A program made the translations under genes and the position numbers. Below, one piece after another: positions 25,905 through 36,951 of a DNA stretch of 64,000 nucleotides. The first letter of the stretch is position 1. Each line of letters starts with the position of its first letter. The notes below the pieces were generated by a model, which had not been told where the DNA came from, ran no database searches, and worked only from the letters and a program-made list of their open reading frames with translations. The DNA is from Lepus europaeus (taxonomy: Eukaryota; Chordata; Mammalia; Lagomorpha; Leporidae): NCBI RefSeq assembly GCF_033115175.1, contig NC_084850.1:100441439-100505438 (forward strand), read 5' to 3'.

Positions 25905-27086
25905 GTTTCTCAACTCTGGCACTATTGACATTTGGACCCAGATAATTATTTGGGGCATGATCAAATAAAAGCCATGGGATGTTTTTTCTCCAAAGAAACC
26001 TTTTATTTAATGAGTACAAATTTCATAAACACAACTTTAGAAATATAAATGATTCTTCCCACTATATCTGCCCTTCAACCCCCACTTCTACCCCACCTCA
26101 TCCTCCCTTTCCCATTCCCAGTCCCATTCTCCATTAAGAATCATTTTCAATTAACTTTATACACAGAAGACCAACTCTGTACTAAGAGTGCAACAATTTG
26201 CGCGCACACACACACACACACACAAAAAACATGAGAACAAGTTTTACAGTTAATTCTCATAATACAACTCATAGAGGACAGAATTCCTCCATGGTGAGTA
26301 AGTGAACAGTGACTCCTGTTAATTTAACAATTAACATTCTTATGTATGACGTCAGTGATCACCCAAGGCTCTTGACATGAGCTGCCAAGGCTATGGAAGC
26401 CTTTTAAATCCACAATCTCCATCAGTATTTAGACAAGGCCATAGCAAAGTGGAAATTCTCTCCTCCATTCAGAGAAAAGTACATACTTCTTTGATGGCCA
26501 CTTCTTTCCACTGGGGTCTCTCTCACAGAGATCCTTCATGTAGGACATTTTTTTGCCAGTGTCTTGGCTTTCCATGCCTGAAATGGTTTCATGGGATTTT
26601 CAGCCAGACCAGAATGCCTTAAGGGCTGATTCTAAGGTCAGAGTGCTATTTAAAGTGATTGTCATTCTATGAGTCTGCTGTGTGGACTGCTTCCCATGTT
26701 GGAACATTCTCTCAATTGTAATTCTATTATTACCAGACATTTGATCTTATTTATATGATCTGTTTAACACTTAATCTTATCTATATGGTCACTATAACAC
26801 TTGATATTGTCACATTAACACTTAAGATGGAATTTTTACCACCCAGCTTAATGGGATTTGGGGTCCCATGGCAAGTTTTTAAACTGTACCCTTAGAAGTA
26901 AGTCCTTAGGAATGTATGCAGAACTAAGCCATAGTATTTTTAGCAGCATCTCTGGCACATTCTCACCAGATGTCAATAATCATAGCACTCTCCCATCTCC
27001 CAAGTCATGATAATCAGAATCGTCTCTAGATGTTTTCAAATGTCCTCTGGGGGATAAAATCCCCTCCAGTTAAGAATCATGAGTGG
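25905..27086. mobile_element. hAT-type MITE, interrupted by L1
   Basis: Left end 'aaggtttctcaactctggca' with 'actattgacatttggaccca' (25905-25980). Right half 'tagcagcatctctggcacat' to 'gggggataaaatcccctcca' (from 26938). The two halves make one MER-type hAT element. Exact family not named. Confidence 0.65.
25981..26925 (-). mobile_element. Lagomorph L1 3' UTR, 5'-truncated
   Basis: Antisense L1 3' end. The first ~470 bp parallel 28477-28922 ('ttatacacagaagaccaact', 'gccaaggctatggaagcctt', 'tttagacaaggccatagc'), with a (CA)n at 26203-26224. Imperfect 12-bp TSD: 'aagccatgggat' (25969-25980) and 'aagccatagtat' (26926-26937). Confidence 0.8.
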
Positions 27087-27337
27087 GTAAAAAAGTATTA
27101 GGTAATGATAGGGAACTTTACAATGGAGGGATCAAGTTGATATTACCTGAACTTATTGATCAATGATGGCACCAGGAAAAGTGGAACAGCTACATATAGC
27201 TACATATTATGTGCCTCCTGAAATATATAGGGCCACCTATGATGTGCTGATACCCAAAACTAGAAAAAAACATAAAACCTAAACCTAATGAAGGGTATGG
27301 TGAACATAGGAGATAGAAAAACAATCAGCCAAATCCA

Positions 27338-27659
27338 GAATATAGGATTTTATTTATTTGAAAGGCAGAGATACAGACAGGCACAGAGAAACAGAGAGGT
27401 CTTGTATCCACTGGTTCACTCCCTAGATGGCCGCAATGGCTGGAGCTATGCCGATCCGAAGCCGGGAGCCAGGAGCTTCTTCAGGGTCTCTCCCACGTAG
27501 GTGCAGGGGCCCAAGGACTTGGACCATCCTCTACTACATTCCCAGGCCATAGCAGAGAGCTGGATTAGAAGTGGAGCAGCCGGGATTCAATCTGGCACCC
27601 ATATGGGATGCCAGCACTGCAGGTGGCGGCTTTACCCATTATGCCACAGTGCCAGCCCC
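27338..27659 (-). mobile_element. C-SINE
   Basis: Antisense, nearly full length with a short tail. It ends 'tatgccacagtgccagcccc'. The flanks 'aatataggat' and 'aatatgggat' may be an imperfect TSD. Confidence 0.92.
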
Positions 27660-27733
27660 AAATATGGGATAATTTATAAAGATAAATAACTTGATTACAT
27701 CAGAAATAAATGGCACTTACAAGGGGATGAGGA

Positions 27734-27772
27734 ATACTACACTTGATCTTAGCCAAAAGGCCGAGAGGTGAT
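27734..27772 (-). pseudogene. Truncated U2 snRNA retrocopy (5' ~39 nt)
   Basis: The reverse complement carries the U2 5' end, including the branch-site recognition segment and the invariant 'cggccttttggctaagatca', with about 2 mismatches over 39 nt. It is flanked by a 10-bp repeat 'gatgaggaat' (27726-27735 and 27770-27779). It stops near U2 nt 39, so it is not functional. Confidence 0.85.
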
Positions 27773-27808
27773 GAGGAATAGAAAGAAGGAAAATTTACGG
27801 ATTTTTTT

Positions 27809-28136
27809 AAAAGATTCATTCATTCATTCAAGATTTAATTTAATTGAAAGGCAGAGTTACAGAAAGAGAGAGAGAGAATCTTCCACCTATTGGTTTACTT
27901 CCCAAATAGCTGCAACAGCCAGGGCTGGGCCAGGCTGAAGCCAAAAGCCAAGAGCTTTATCCAGGTCTCCCATGTGGGTGTAGGAACCTAAGCACTTGGG
28001 CCATCTTCCACTGCTTTCCCAGGTGCATTATTAGGGAACTGGATTAGAAGTAGAGCAGCCAGGAATCAAACCAGCACCCATAGGGAATGCTGGTGTCACA
28101 GGCAATGGCTTTACCTGCTATGCCACATTCCAGCCC
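27809..28136 (-). mobile_element. C-SINE, first of an abutting pair
   Basis: Antisense copy with a (CATT)n-like run at the tail (27814-27829). It ends 'ctatgccacattccagccc', directly against the next SINE. Preceded by 'aaatttacggattttttt' (27791-27808). Confidence 0.9.
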
Positions 28137-28457
28137 TTATTTATTTATTTATTTACTTGAAAGGCAGAGCAGCAGAGAGAGAGAGAGAGAGAGAGAATCT
28201 CTTTCATCCCCTGGGTCATTCCCCAACTGACTGTAACAGCCAAGGCTGGACTAGGCTACAGCTAGGAACCAGGAACTCCATTCAGGTCTCCCACATGGGT
28301 GGCAGGGGCCCAAGTACTTGGACCATCTTATGCTAATTTCCCAGGAACGTTAGCAAGAAGCTGAATTGGAAGTGGAGCAGCCAGGACTTGACCTGGCACT
28401 CTGATATGGAATGCCAGGATTACAGTGACTTAACCCACTGTGCCACAATGCTGCCCC
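28137..28457 (-). mobile_element. C-SINE, second of an abutting pair
   Basis: Antisense copy with a (TTTA)n tail. It ends 'actgtgccacaatgctgcccc' and is followed at once by 'aaatttacagatttttt' (28458-28474), a near copy of the sequence left of the pair. Confidence 0.9.
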
Positions 28458-29339
28458 AAATTTACAGATTTTTTTTAACTTTTATTTAATGAATATAAAT
28501 TTCCAATGTAAGCTTATGGATTACAATGGCTTCCCCCTCCCATAACTTCCCTCCCACCCGCAACCCTCCCCTCTCCCGCTCCCTCTCCCCTTCCATTTGC
28601 ATCAAGATTCATTTTCAATTCTCTTTATACACAGAAGATCAATTTAGTATAAAGGTTTCAACAGTTTGCACCCACATAGAAACACAAAGTGAAACATACT
28701 GTTTGAGTACTAGTTATAGCATTAAATCAAAATGTACAGCACATTAAGGACAGAGATCCCACATGAGGAGCAAGTGCACAGTGGCTCCTGTTGTTGACCC
28801 AACAAATTGACACTCTAGTTTATGGCGCCAGTAACCACCCTAGGCTGTTGTCATGAGTTGCCAAGGCTATGGAAGCCTTCCAAGTTTGCCGACTCTGATC
28901 ATATTTAGACAAGGTCATAAAAGACAGAGTGAGGATAGTAACAAATGATCCTAAGAGTGGCATTTACCAGGTTTGAACAATTATACAGCATTAAGTGGGG
29001 AACAGGACCATCAGTACACACAGGTTGGGAGTAGAGCCACTGGTGGTAGAGTAGAGGTTATGATTACAAAGGAATGAGGCCCAAGTACGCTAGACAGGGT
29101 CTAGAACAAAGGGCAGAGTCATTATTAGAGGAGCTAAGAAAGGTGCTGTCTAAGCTACAATTAAGTTTTCTGATTGAGAGGCAAATAGAACCTGATAGAA
29201 GGGGCTTGATAATAATCTGGTGGGCTTTAGGCCTTGTAAGTTAAGAGGCCCAGACCTATCTATCTCTTCACATGGGGTATATCCTAAGGGAGGTGTGAAC
29301 CTCCTAGGGGAAGGCACTCTGTTGACTTTCATTACTTGG

Positions 29340-29860
29340 CTGGCCTGGGAGGAGAGCTGGCCAGGTAAAGGCAGGGGGCATCTCTAACAAGAAATTTACA
29401 GTTCTGCCTGCAATGTTGCTGACCCTACTTGACCATCCCCTCAGCTGCAGTGGTCACTTTGGAAGCTGGGCTGAGTGAAGGGCTTTTCAGCTTAGAGCCA
29501 ATAAGATCTGTGGCTCTGACCTGGGCATCCTTCGACTCCAGGGCAGGTCCATTTCCAGTGATCCAACTCTTGGCAGAGCTGCCAGGGCTCTTCACAAGCT
29601 GACTTCTGCTGAAGCCCAGGCTTACCACATTGAAAGCCACTGCAGTGGACTGGCCTGTTGGGTCTCCTTGAGGGCAGATCACTGTACAGATCAGCCATTA
29701 ATAGGCCTGCCACCCATTGCTTCTGGTGCCTAGCTTTCTTTTCCTCCTGGTTTGTGTTAAAGCAGACCAGAGGATGCAAGTCAAGGGAGTGCCCATGTCC
29801 CATCTCTAATCTTCGGTGGCCTGAACTACAAGTCTATAGTCACAGGCATGTTCTGTAGTA
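29340..29860 (-). pseudogene. Degraded retroviral gag (nucleocapsid)-pro remnant
   Basis: One frame (29803-29492) shows a charged stretch, then two decayed CCHC zinc-knuckle-like motifs: a 'GKPG' box, and 'CQELDHWKWTC', in which the first cysteine position is Trp. This is typical of the C-terminal Gag of class I (gamma-like) endogenous retroviruses. Continuing downstream across a frame change and an early stop is a stretch resembling the start of a retroviral protease; its active-site triplet is not intact. No reverse transcriptase or LTR was seen nearby. It is non-functional. Assignment is by motif pattern only. Confidence 0.5.
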
Positions 29861-31619
29861 GTTTTTCTAAGGTAGACAATGCCCATGAGGAAAATTATAT
29901 TCTCACTTTAAAACTTTCTTTCCCTTTGGTCTGAAAGGGAGGTTTTTTCTACTTACTGTTTACTTCGCTGATGGCGAAGTGAATCTAGCTATGATATTAT
30001 TATTTAAGCTCTTATTTTGGCTATGCTATTACAGAAAAATGTTAGCCATCTCTTTTATAAGGTCTAAAGATTAAATTGTGTGTCCTACAGATTCCTTCAT
30101 AATAGAATTAGTTTCCTACCTTGAAGAGAATAGAGAAATGAAAGAACAAGTTGGGCTTAGAATAGAGAAATGAGGGAGCAAGTCCTAGATCGCTTGCTGA
30201 CAATAGCAATATCACATGAATACTTAGCAAACAGTTTCAACCATTAGATAACAACTTAAGAAAACATTTACCAGAAGGTCCAATGCCTTCTATAAACTTT
30301 AAGAATCATGTATTTGAAAACACCTCTTAAATATCTAACATGGTGTAGTTTGTTTAACCAGTAAACTTAAGCACAACCCTATAAAATGTTTTTAGTTTCT
30401 TTCTACCAACAAGTTTAAAACATGTGATGCAGAGATTCAGGTCACACAAATTAAAATGTATCTTTGATTGATTTTAGCAGCTTAAATTTATGGACAATCT
30501 TATCTATAAGCCATTTAAAATAAAACTCTTAATAACATTTCCCCATGTGGACATACAATATGTACACACATATAACATAGCATAATAGACCAATATAGCA
30601 ATTTTAATAATAGCTTTTAAAATCTTTAACTTTTTGTAGATTGCCAATTGATTTGAATTGCTTTTTGTTTTTAGTAACCTCAGTTAACCATACTTTCTCT
30701 CAGTTGGTACTGTTAATACATTATTGGCTTCATCTGTTTACAGGGCCATCCCAAAGTACTGAATACAATAGAAGTGGCTGGAAAAAGTCCATAGGAACCT
30801 ATAGGAGCACAGCTAAACACAGAACCAACAAGGTTTTAGTTTTATGAGCAGCAAATCATATATAACTGTGGATGACAAAAGACTTTAAGTCGCCATGTTT
30901 AAAATTATAAACTCATCAGCCAACAAGAGGCACTTGCTTACTTCACAGTATTTTTGAAAGCACCTGTAGGATTTTACAAGTATTTAACCCTTTAAGCCTC
31001 TGGGGCTTTCTCATTAAGATAACTATCATGTCTAGTAACACAAGATCATTAGACTTTTTATTTCTCAAACATTTGTATTAATAGCATTTTCCATTATAGA
31101 AACTTAAAGTTTGGTACCACATCACATCTTGACAGTACTTCTAATATAATCCAAATAGCCTGATTGGTTGGTGTCTCTATAAGATGAGAGACATAGGTCC
31201 TTCGATTTTTTTCAGTTGGGCCCAAACTGGAAAAACCAAAGTCCAAGATTTACTGGAAATTTTAGAGACCAGATTGTTTGAAACTTTGATTTCTTGAATG
31301 CCTGTCAAGAATGCCAAGAGGGCTCAAAATCCAAAATATCTGGTTGAAATAAGATTCCTTAAAAATCATGACATAATATAGACCAAATTTGATCATTGTT
31401 ACAAGGTGATTATTCAAATCTTTGAAAATAAGCACATATTTAAATAACCCATAACTCTTAATAAAAATTCAGCTGTTTTTGAACAATTAGAATTTAACAG
31501 ACATCAAGAGAACATAATAGATTACTTTAACACATTGCTTTAACAGAGCATCAGAGTTTAATTCTATGTCAAAGAGAAATTGAGCTTCCTGTGATCTTTT
31601 GCTGTGAGGTTTCCTTCCT

Positions 31620-32672
31620 TTACCTTCTTTCATATTGGTGACCATGTTTCTGTGTTTCTGTGTGTAGCACATCTTTAAGCATCTTTTGCAGGGCAGGATG
31701 AGTGGCAACAAATTCTTTCAGTTCCTGTTTGCTATGAAAAGTCTTAATTTCACCTTCATTCACAAATGAGAGCTTTGCAGGATATAATATTCTGGGCTGG
31801 CAGTTTTTCTCTCTTAGTACCTGGGCTATGTCTCGCCATTCCCTTCTAGCTTGTAGGGTTTCTGATGAGAAGTCTGCTGTGAGTCTAATTGGAGATCCTC
31901 TAAGTAATCTGACGTTTCTCTCTTGCACATTTTAGGATCTTTTCTTTATGTTTCACTGTGGTGAGTTTGATTACAACATGTCGTGGTGAGGATCTCTTTT
32001 GGTCATGTTTATTAGGGGTTCTATAAGCTTCCTGTACTAAGATGCCTCTGTCCTTCTCCAAACCTGGGAAATTTTCTGCTAGTATCTCACTGAAAATGCC
32101 TTCTAATCCTTTCTCCCTCTCCATGCCTTCAGGAACTCCTAGAACCCGAATGTTGGGTTTTTTAATAGTATCCTGTAGATTCCCTACAATATTTTTTAGA
32201 TTTCTAATTTCTTCTTTTCTTTGGTTTGCCTGTTTCCTTTCCTGTTCTCTGTCTTCTAAGTCTGATATTCTCTCGTCTGCTTCGCACATTCTGTTTTTAA
32301 GGCTCTCTAATGTGTTTGTCATTTGATCTATTGAGTTCTTCATTTCATTGTGGTTTTTTGTCACTATCACAGTTTCATGTTCTACTAGTTGTTTCATTTC
32401 ATTTTTATTCCTCCTTAATATTTCATTTTCATGAGATTTTCTATCTTGTCCATTAAGGATTTCTGTAGTTCAAGAATTTGTTTTTGAGAACTTCTTAATG
32501 TTCTTATCAATTTTTTGAGATCCGCTTCTTGCATTTCTTCGATCTCATCATCTTCATAATCTTGAATTGGGGTGTCTTTTTCATTTGGGGGCGTCATAGT
32601 GTCTTCCTTGTTCTTGTTGCCTCGGTTTTTGCATTTGTTGTTTGGCATGTTGGAGATATTTGGTTTCTTCAC
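31620..32672 (-). pseudogene. L1 ORF1 (RNA-binding protein), interrupted
   Basis: L1 ORF1p-like protein in three frame-broken pieces: 32672-32415 (acidic N-terminus, start of coiled coil), 32397-31900 (coiled coil 'LESLKNRMCEADERISDLED', then the RRM core with 'RVLGVPEG'), and 31928-31620 (C-terminal domain, 'FSSETLQARREW' and 'RILYPAKLSF'). A stop/frameshift near 32400-32415 and a frameshift near 31900-31928 disable it. In an active L1 the trimeric product binds L1 RNA in the cytoplasmic RNP. Otherwise fairly well preserved, so the element is not very old. Confidence 0.88.
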
Positions 32673-33554
32673 TGTGGTGTTTTTTCTTGTTACACTATGG
32701 CTCTATATTAAGTGGACTGTCTGCTTTTGGTGGAGCCTTAGAGGCTTGAGATGAGTGTGGCCCGAGAGCTGTGTTTGGTTCCTCAGGTTTGAGGGTATGT
32801 CAAAGATGACACTCCCAGGTTAGGCGTGGTAAATCTCTCTTTCTTTCTTTCTTTTTTTGATTCAAAAGGGAAGTAATTCCGCACAGCTGAACGTAATTGG
32901 AGGTAGTTAGCAGGCGAATGATATACCCACAGGAGCCAGAGATTGGAAGCTCTTTCCCAAGGACCACACAGGGAATCTGTGCTGCCCTCGGTGTGGGCTC
33001 CAATTCTCCTGAAGTCTCCCACTGGGTTGCCAAGTTAGATGCTAATCTCCTGTTATTTCACCCCTCCCCCCAGAGTCAGGTGTTTCTGCTAGGCTCAGGG
33101 CCGGTGCAGACCTGAGGTCGCCCTGCTTATGACGTATGTCCAAAATGGCGCCTGCTCTTTGTCTTGCTCGCCTTTGAGGGGTGAGCGGAGAGAGAAACTC
33201 GTGTCCGTATCAGTCACTTTTTTTTCCTCTCTCTCTCTCTCTTCTAGTTAGCCTGGTGAACTTTTCCCCACGGAGTTTCAAGCCTTGTTCCCTCTAGTCT
33301 CCTCTTTCTGCTTGCCTGCTCGCGTCTTGGGCTATTGAGGTTCGGCTCACCTCGCGTTCTAGCGCTGGTGTGTTGAGTCTGCCGCTGGTGTCCCGAACTT
33401 GTGCTCCCACGCTCTCCACGCAGGTCCACTGTGAATCACTAGTTCCGGAAGTGTTTCCTCTGCTGTTTCTTCCCCTACTCTTCCTTGACCCTGCAGTATC
33501 TCCACTTTTATTAACCTGTCTCTCCCCCGGACTAATAGTGTGCTTCTTCCTATT

Positions 33555-33565
33555 CCGCCATCTTG
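33555..33565 (-). promoter_or_regulatory. YY1-type site at L1 5' end
   Basis: The reverse strand reads 'caagatggcgg', a consensus YY1 core about 12 nt from the inferred element start. YY1 at this position is known to set the L1 start site in human L1; its role here is inferred. Confidence 0.7.
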
Positions 33566-33697
33566 CCGCTCTCTCTTAACATTCTGTTTCAATGTATTTA
33601 GCCTTACATGTCCATTTATTATATATTAGTTATTATTCTGACCCAACTCTGTATTGAAAATTTCCTGGCATATTTTTCAAATTTACAGATTTTTTAA

Positions 33698-34020
33698 AGA
33701 CTTATTTATTTATTTGAAAGTCAGAGTTACATAGAGAGAAGGAGAGGCAGCGAGAGAGAGAGAGGTCTTCCATCTACTGGTTCACTGCCCAATTGGCCAC
33801 CACGGCTGGAAGTGTGCTGATCCGAAGCCAGGAGCCAGGATCTTCCTCCAGGTTTCCCACATGGTGCAGGGGCCAAAAGACTTGGGCCATCTTCTACTGC
33901 TTTCCCAGGCCATAGCAGAGAGCTGGATCAGAAGTGGAGCAGCTGGGACTTGAACCACTGTCCATATGGGATGCTGGCACTGCAGGCAGTGGCTTTACCT
34001 GCTATGTCACAACACAACCC
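33698..34020 (-). mobile_element. C-SINE with ~20-bp TSD
   Basis: Full-length antisense copy. The duplication 'tcaaatttacagatttttt' (plus AA) lies at 33677-33697 and 34021-34041. Confidence 0.96.
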
Positions 34021-34041
34021 TCAAATTTACAGATTTTTTAA

Positions 34042-34440
34042 GAGACTTAACATCTAAATGTAATATTGCATTTGGTTTGTATCCTTTTCTGGAAAAAATC
34101 AACTTTAAAAACATTTCTTGAAAGAATCTTGGAGATTTGAATATGAATTGATATTTAATTATATTAAGGAATTATTGTGAATAAGTAAATTGGGATAATG
34201 ACTTTCTGCTTATGTTAAAAATGATTTTTTTATTGGTGATGCACACTCACATTGAGTAAAATGGTGTAACATCCAGAATTTCCGTTTAAAAGGCTCCAGC
34301 AAATCTTAGAGTAGGGAAGACAAGTAAAATAAGATAGGAAAATTGAAAATTGTTGAAGTGAGTAAAGAGGGATCATCTTACTAATCTGTATACTTTTCTA
34401 TGTATTTAAGTTTTTCCATAATAAATTGTTTTTTTAAATA
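34042..34440 (+). mobile_element. Ancient L1M-like 3' UTR
   Basis: Sense old repeat ('tcttggagatttgaatatga', 'ttaaggaattattgtgaata', then a 'ttccataataaattgttttt' end). The same type as 11030-11515 and host of the L1/SINE insertions to its left. Confidence 0.5.
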
Positions 34441-34509
34441 AAGCAATGGGACCTCTGGTTCCAGAGAGGTGTAATAGTTGTAACAAATAATTGATTATTT
34501 GCATTATTA

Positions 34510-35787
34510 AAATTAGGAAAAAGGAAGAGAAAAGAGTGGAGGCCAGAAAGGTGTTCAAAGAAATAAAATGCCTGATGATTTCCCCAAAGTCCTAAGCCTA
34601 CAAATTCAAGAAAATGAGGAAGCCCCAGATAAGATAAACACAAATAAATTCACATCAGGACATATCATAATCAAATTTCTGAAAATAAAGGACAAAATAA
34701 AAATCTTGAAGGTAGCAAGAAACAACTGCCTGTAGGGAAGAAAACCAATTTGGATTTCAGAAAACTTCTCACCAAAAACCACGAAGATCAGAATGAAGTG
34801 GCACAGTATTTTTCAAGGACTAAAGGAAAGAACTGTCAATCCAGAATTCTATAGCCAGCAAAAATATTCTTCACGAATGAAGGGGAAGTCAAGAAATTCT
34901 TATGTAAATTAAAACTAAGAGAATTTTCCAAAAACCTGCCCTGAAAGACTAACAGAAAAAAAGAAATTCTGTAAAAGAAAAGGAAATGATAAAAGAAGGA
35001 ATTTAAAGGCATTAAGAAAGGGGGGGAGCATAGTAGAGTAAAAAATGTGAATAAATACAGTAGATATTTCCTTCTCTAAAGTTGTCTAAACTGTTTTTGA
35101 CTTGAAACAAAAATTGTCTAAAACATTGTCTAGTGTGATTCTTAATGTATGCAGAAGAAATATCTAAGACAATTATAAATGAAATAGAACAAAAAAGAAG
35201 TAGGACTCTACACTTCACCCAAGCTAGCAAAATGTAAACAATCAGTAGAATGTGGTAAGAGGTGTATATATATATATACCTACAACAACCAATGAGACAT
35301 AAACCTACACATTCGAGAAAGTGAGACAAAGAGGTACAAAGATAAAAGTGATACAAAGAGATACACTTTATAAGCACTATAGGGAAACAAAACTATTCAG
35401 TTGTAAAAATAAAGTTCCAGTAACTTACAGGACGACAGGAAAAATACAGAGACAACAAAAATCAAAGAGATCAAAAAAAAAAATAAGCAAGTAAAATAGA
35501 CTTAAGGCTTAACAATCCATATCAAAAACTGGAAACACTCAAAATGTCCTTTCATAAGCAAATGGTTAAGCAATGTGTGGTAATTCATACCATGGGTTAG
35601 TATTCACCAATACAGGGACAATAATTTCGATGAACCTCAAGGGCATTATGCTGAGTGAAATCAAAACCAATCTCAAAAGGTCCCAAACTGTATGATTACA
35701 TTTACATAACATCAGATGCCTTAAAGAGAGAAAATTACAAAAATAGAAACCATATTAGTGGTTGCCAGGGGTTTAGGGATGAGGGGT
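34510..35787 (+). mobile_element. HAL1 / L1M fragment
   Basis: Sense old half-L1-like sequence. 'tcaatccagaattctatagc' with 'cagcaaaaatattcttcacg' is the HAL1/L1M ORF1-side block. Later 'gggcattatgctgagtgaaa' and 'tagtggttgccaggggttta' form the 3' portion. Frames are broken throughout. A short (TA)n lies near 35264-35277. Confidence 0.65.
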
Positions 35788-35799
35788 GGATGTGATTCT

Positions 35800-35839
35800 T
35801 TTTTTTTCTAGGATTTATTTATTTATTTGAAAAGAGAGT

Positions 35840-35888
<49 letters not shown>

Positions 35889-36147
35889 TCTATCCACTGA
35901 TTCATTCCCCAAATGGTCGCAATGGCCAGGGTTGGGCCAGGCTGAAGCCAAGAGCCAAGAGCTTTTTCCAGGTCTCCCATGTGGGTAGCAGGGGCAGAAG
36001 CACTTGGGCCACCTTCTGCTACTTTTCCTAGGTCATTAGCAGGGAGCTAGATCAGAAATAGAGCAGCTGGGACTCAAAACAGCACCTATATGGGATGCCA
36101 GCATGGTACGCTGTGGCTTTACCCGCTACACCACAATGCTGGCCCCT
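35800..36147 (-). mobile_element. C-SINE with expanded (GA)n
   Basis: Antisense copy. The (GA)n tract runs 35829-35884. Imperfect 12-bp TSD: 'ggatgtgattct' (35788-35799) and 'ggatatgattct' (36148-36159). Confidence 0.95.
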
Positions 36148-36312
36148 GGATATGATTCTAAGGGGGTAGCAAGAGGGAGATCTTTGCTGTGAGAAACAAT
36201 TCTGTATCATGCTTCTGGTGCATGCTACATGCACCTACATGTGATAAAATGCTGTAGAACTATTCACACATTAACCCAATGCCAGTTTTCTGTTCTACAA
36301 AATGTAACAATT

Positions 36313-36634
36313 GAGGGGCCTGGATTGTAGCATAATGAACTAGGCCACAGCCAAGGACACCAACATCCCATATCAGACACTGGTACAAGTCTTGGTTGCT
36401 CCTGTCCCAGTCCAGCTAGCTCCCTGCTAATGTACCTGCTATGGCAATGGAAGATGGCCAAGTACTTGTGCCCATATACCAGAATGGAGTTCCTGGCTCC
36501 TGGCTTTTGCCAGTCCCAGCCCCAGCCATTGATTTCATTTGGGGAGTGAACCAACAGATAGAAGTTCTTTTTCTCTCTGTCTCTCCCTGGCATTCTGCCT
36601 TTCAAATAAATAAAATAAATCTTTTAAAAAACAT
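36313..36634 (+). mobile_element. C-SINE, old
   Basis: Sense copy with a diverged tRNA part ('gacactggtacaagtcttgg'). Ends in AAATAAATAAAATAAATC. Confidence 0.88.
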
Positions 36635-36645
36635 AAAAAAGTGAG

Positions 36646-36951
36646 AAAATTTATTTATTTATTTATTTATTTGGAAGAGTTACAGAGAGAGAGAGGTCTT
36701 CCATCGATGGTTCACTCCCCTATTGGCCGCAACGGCCGGAGCTGCACCAATCCGAAGCCAGGAGCCAGGAGCCTCTTCCGGGTCTCCCATGCGGGTACAA
36801 GGGCCCAAGGTTGGGATCTCTTCCACTGCTTTCCCAGGCCACAGCAGAGAGCTGGATCGGAAGAGGAGCAGCCGGGACTAGAACCGGTGCCCATAAGGGA
36901 TGCCGGAGCTTCAGGTCAGGGCATTAACCCGCTGCGCCATAGTCTGGCCCC
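36646..36951 (-). mobile_element. C-SINE, younger
   Basis: Antisense copy 12 bp after the previous sense copy, so the two tails face each other. Ends 'gctgcgccatagtctggccc'. Confidence 0.92.

Larger units (their letters stand above)
28477..33577 (-). mobile_element. L1-type composite element lacking ORF2
   Basis: Minus-strand order: 5' end with a YY1-type site (about 33577); GC-rich 5'UTR (about 32700-33577); ORF1 in three pieces (32672-31620); 1.7 kb of AT-rich sequence; a retroviral gag-pro remnant (about 29860-29340); and an L1 3' end (28922-28477) with an A tail. The 3.8 kb of ORF2 (endonuclease and reverse transcriptase) expected in a full L1 was not recognised. Comparison with the L1 3'UTR at 25981-26925 shows shared sequence only up to about 28922. 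It resembles a half-L1 (HAL1-like) with captured sequence, or a deletion-recombination product. Confidence 0.6.

Noticed and set aside
27734-27772. Functional U2 snRNA gene
   Set aside because: Only the first ~39 of about 190 nt are present, with mismatches and no snRNA promoter elements.
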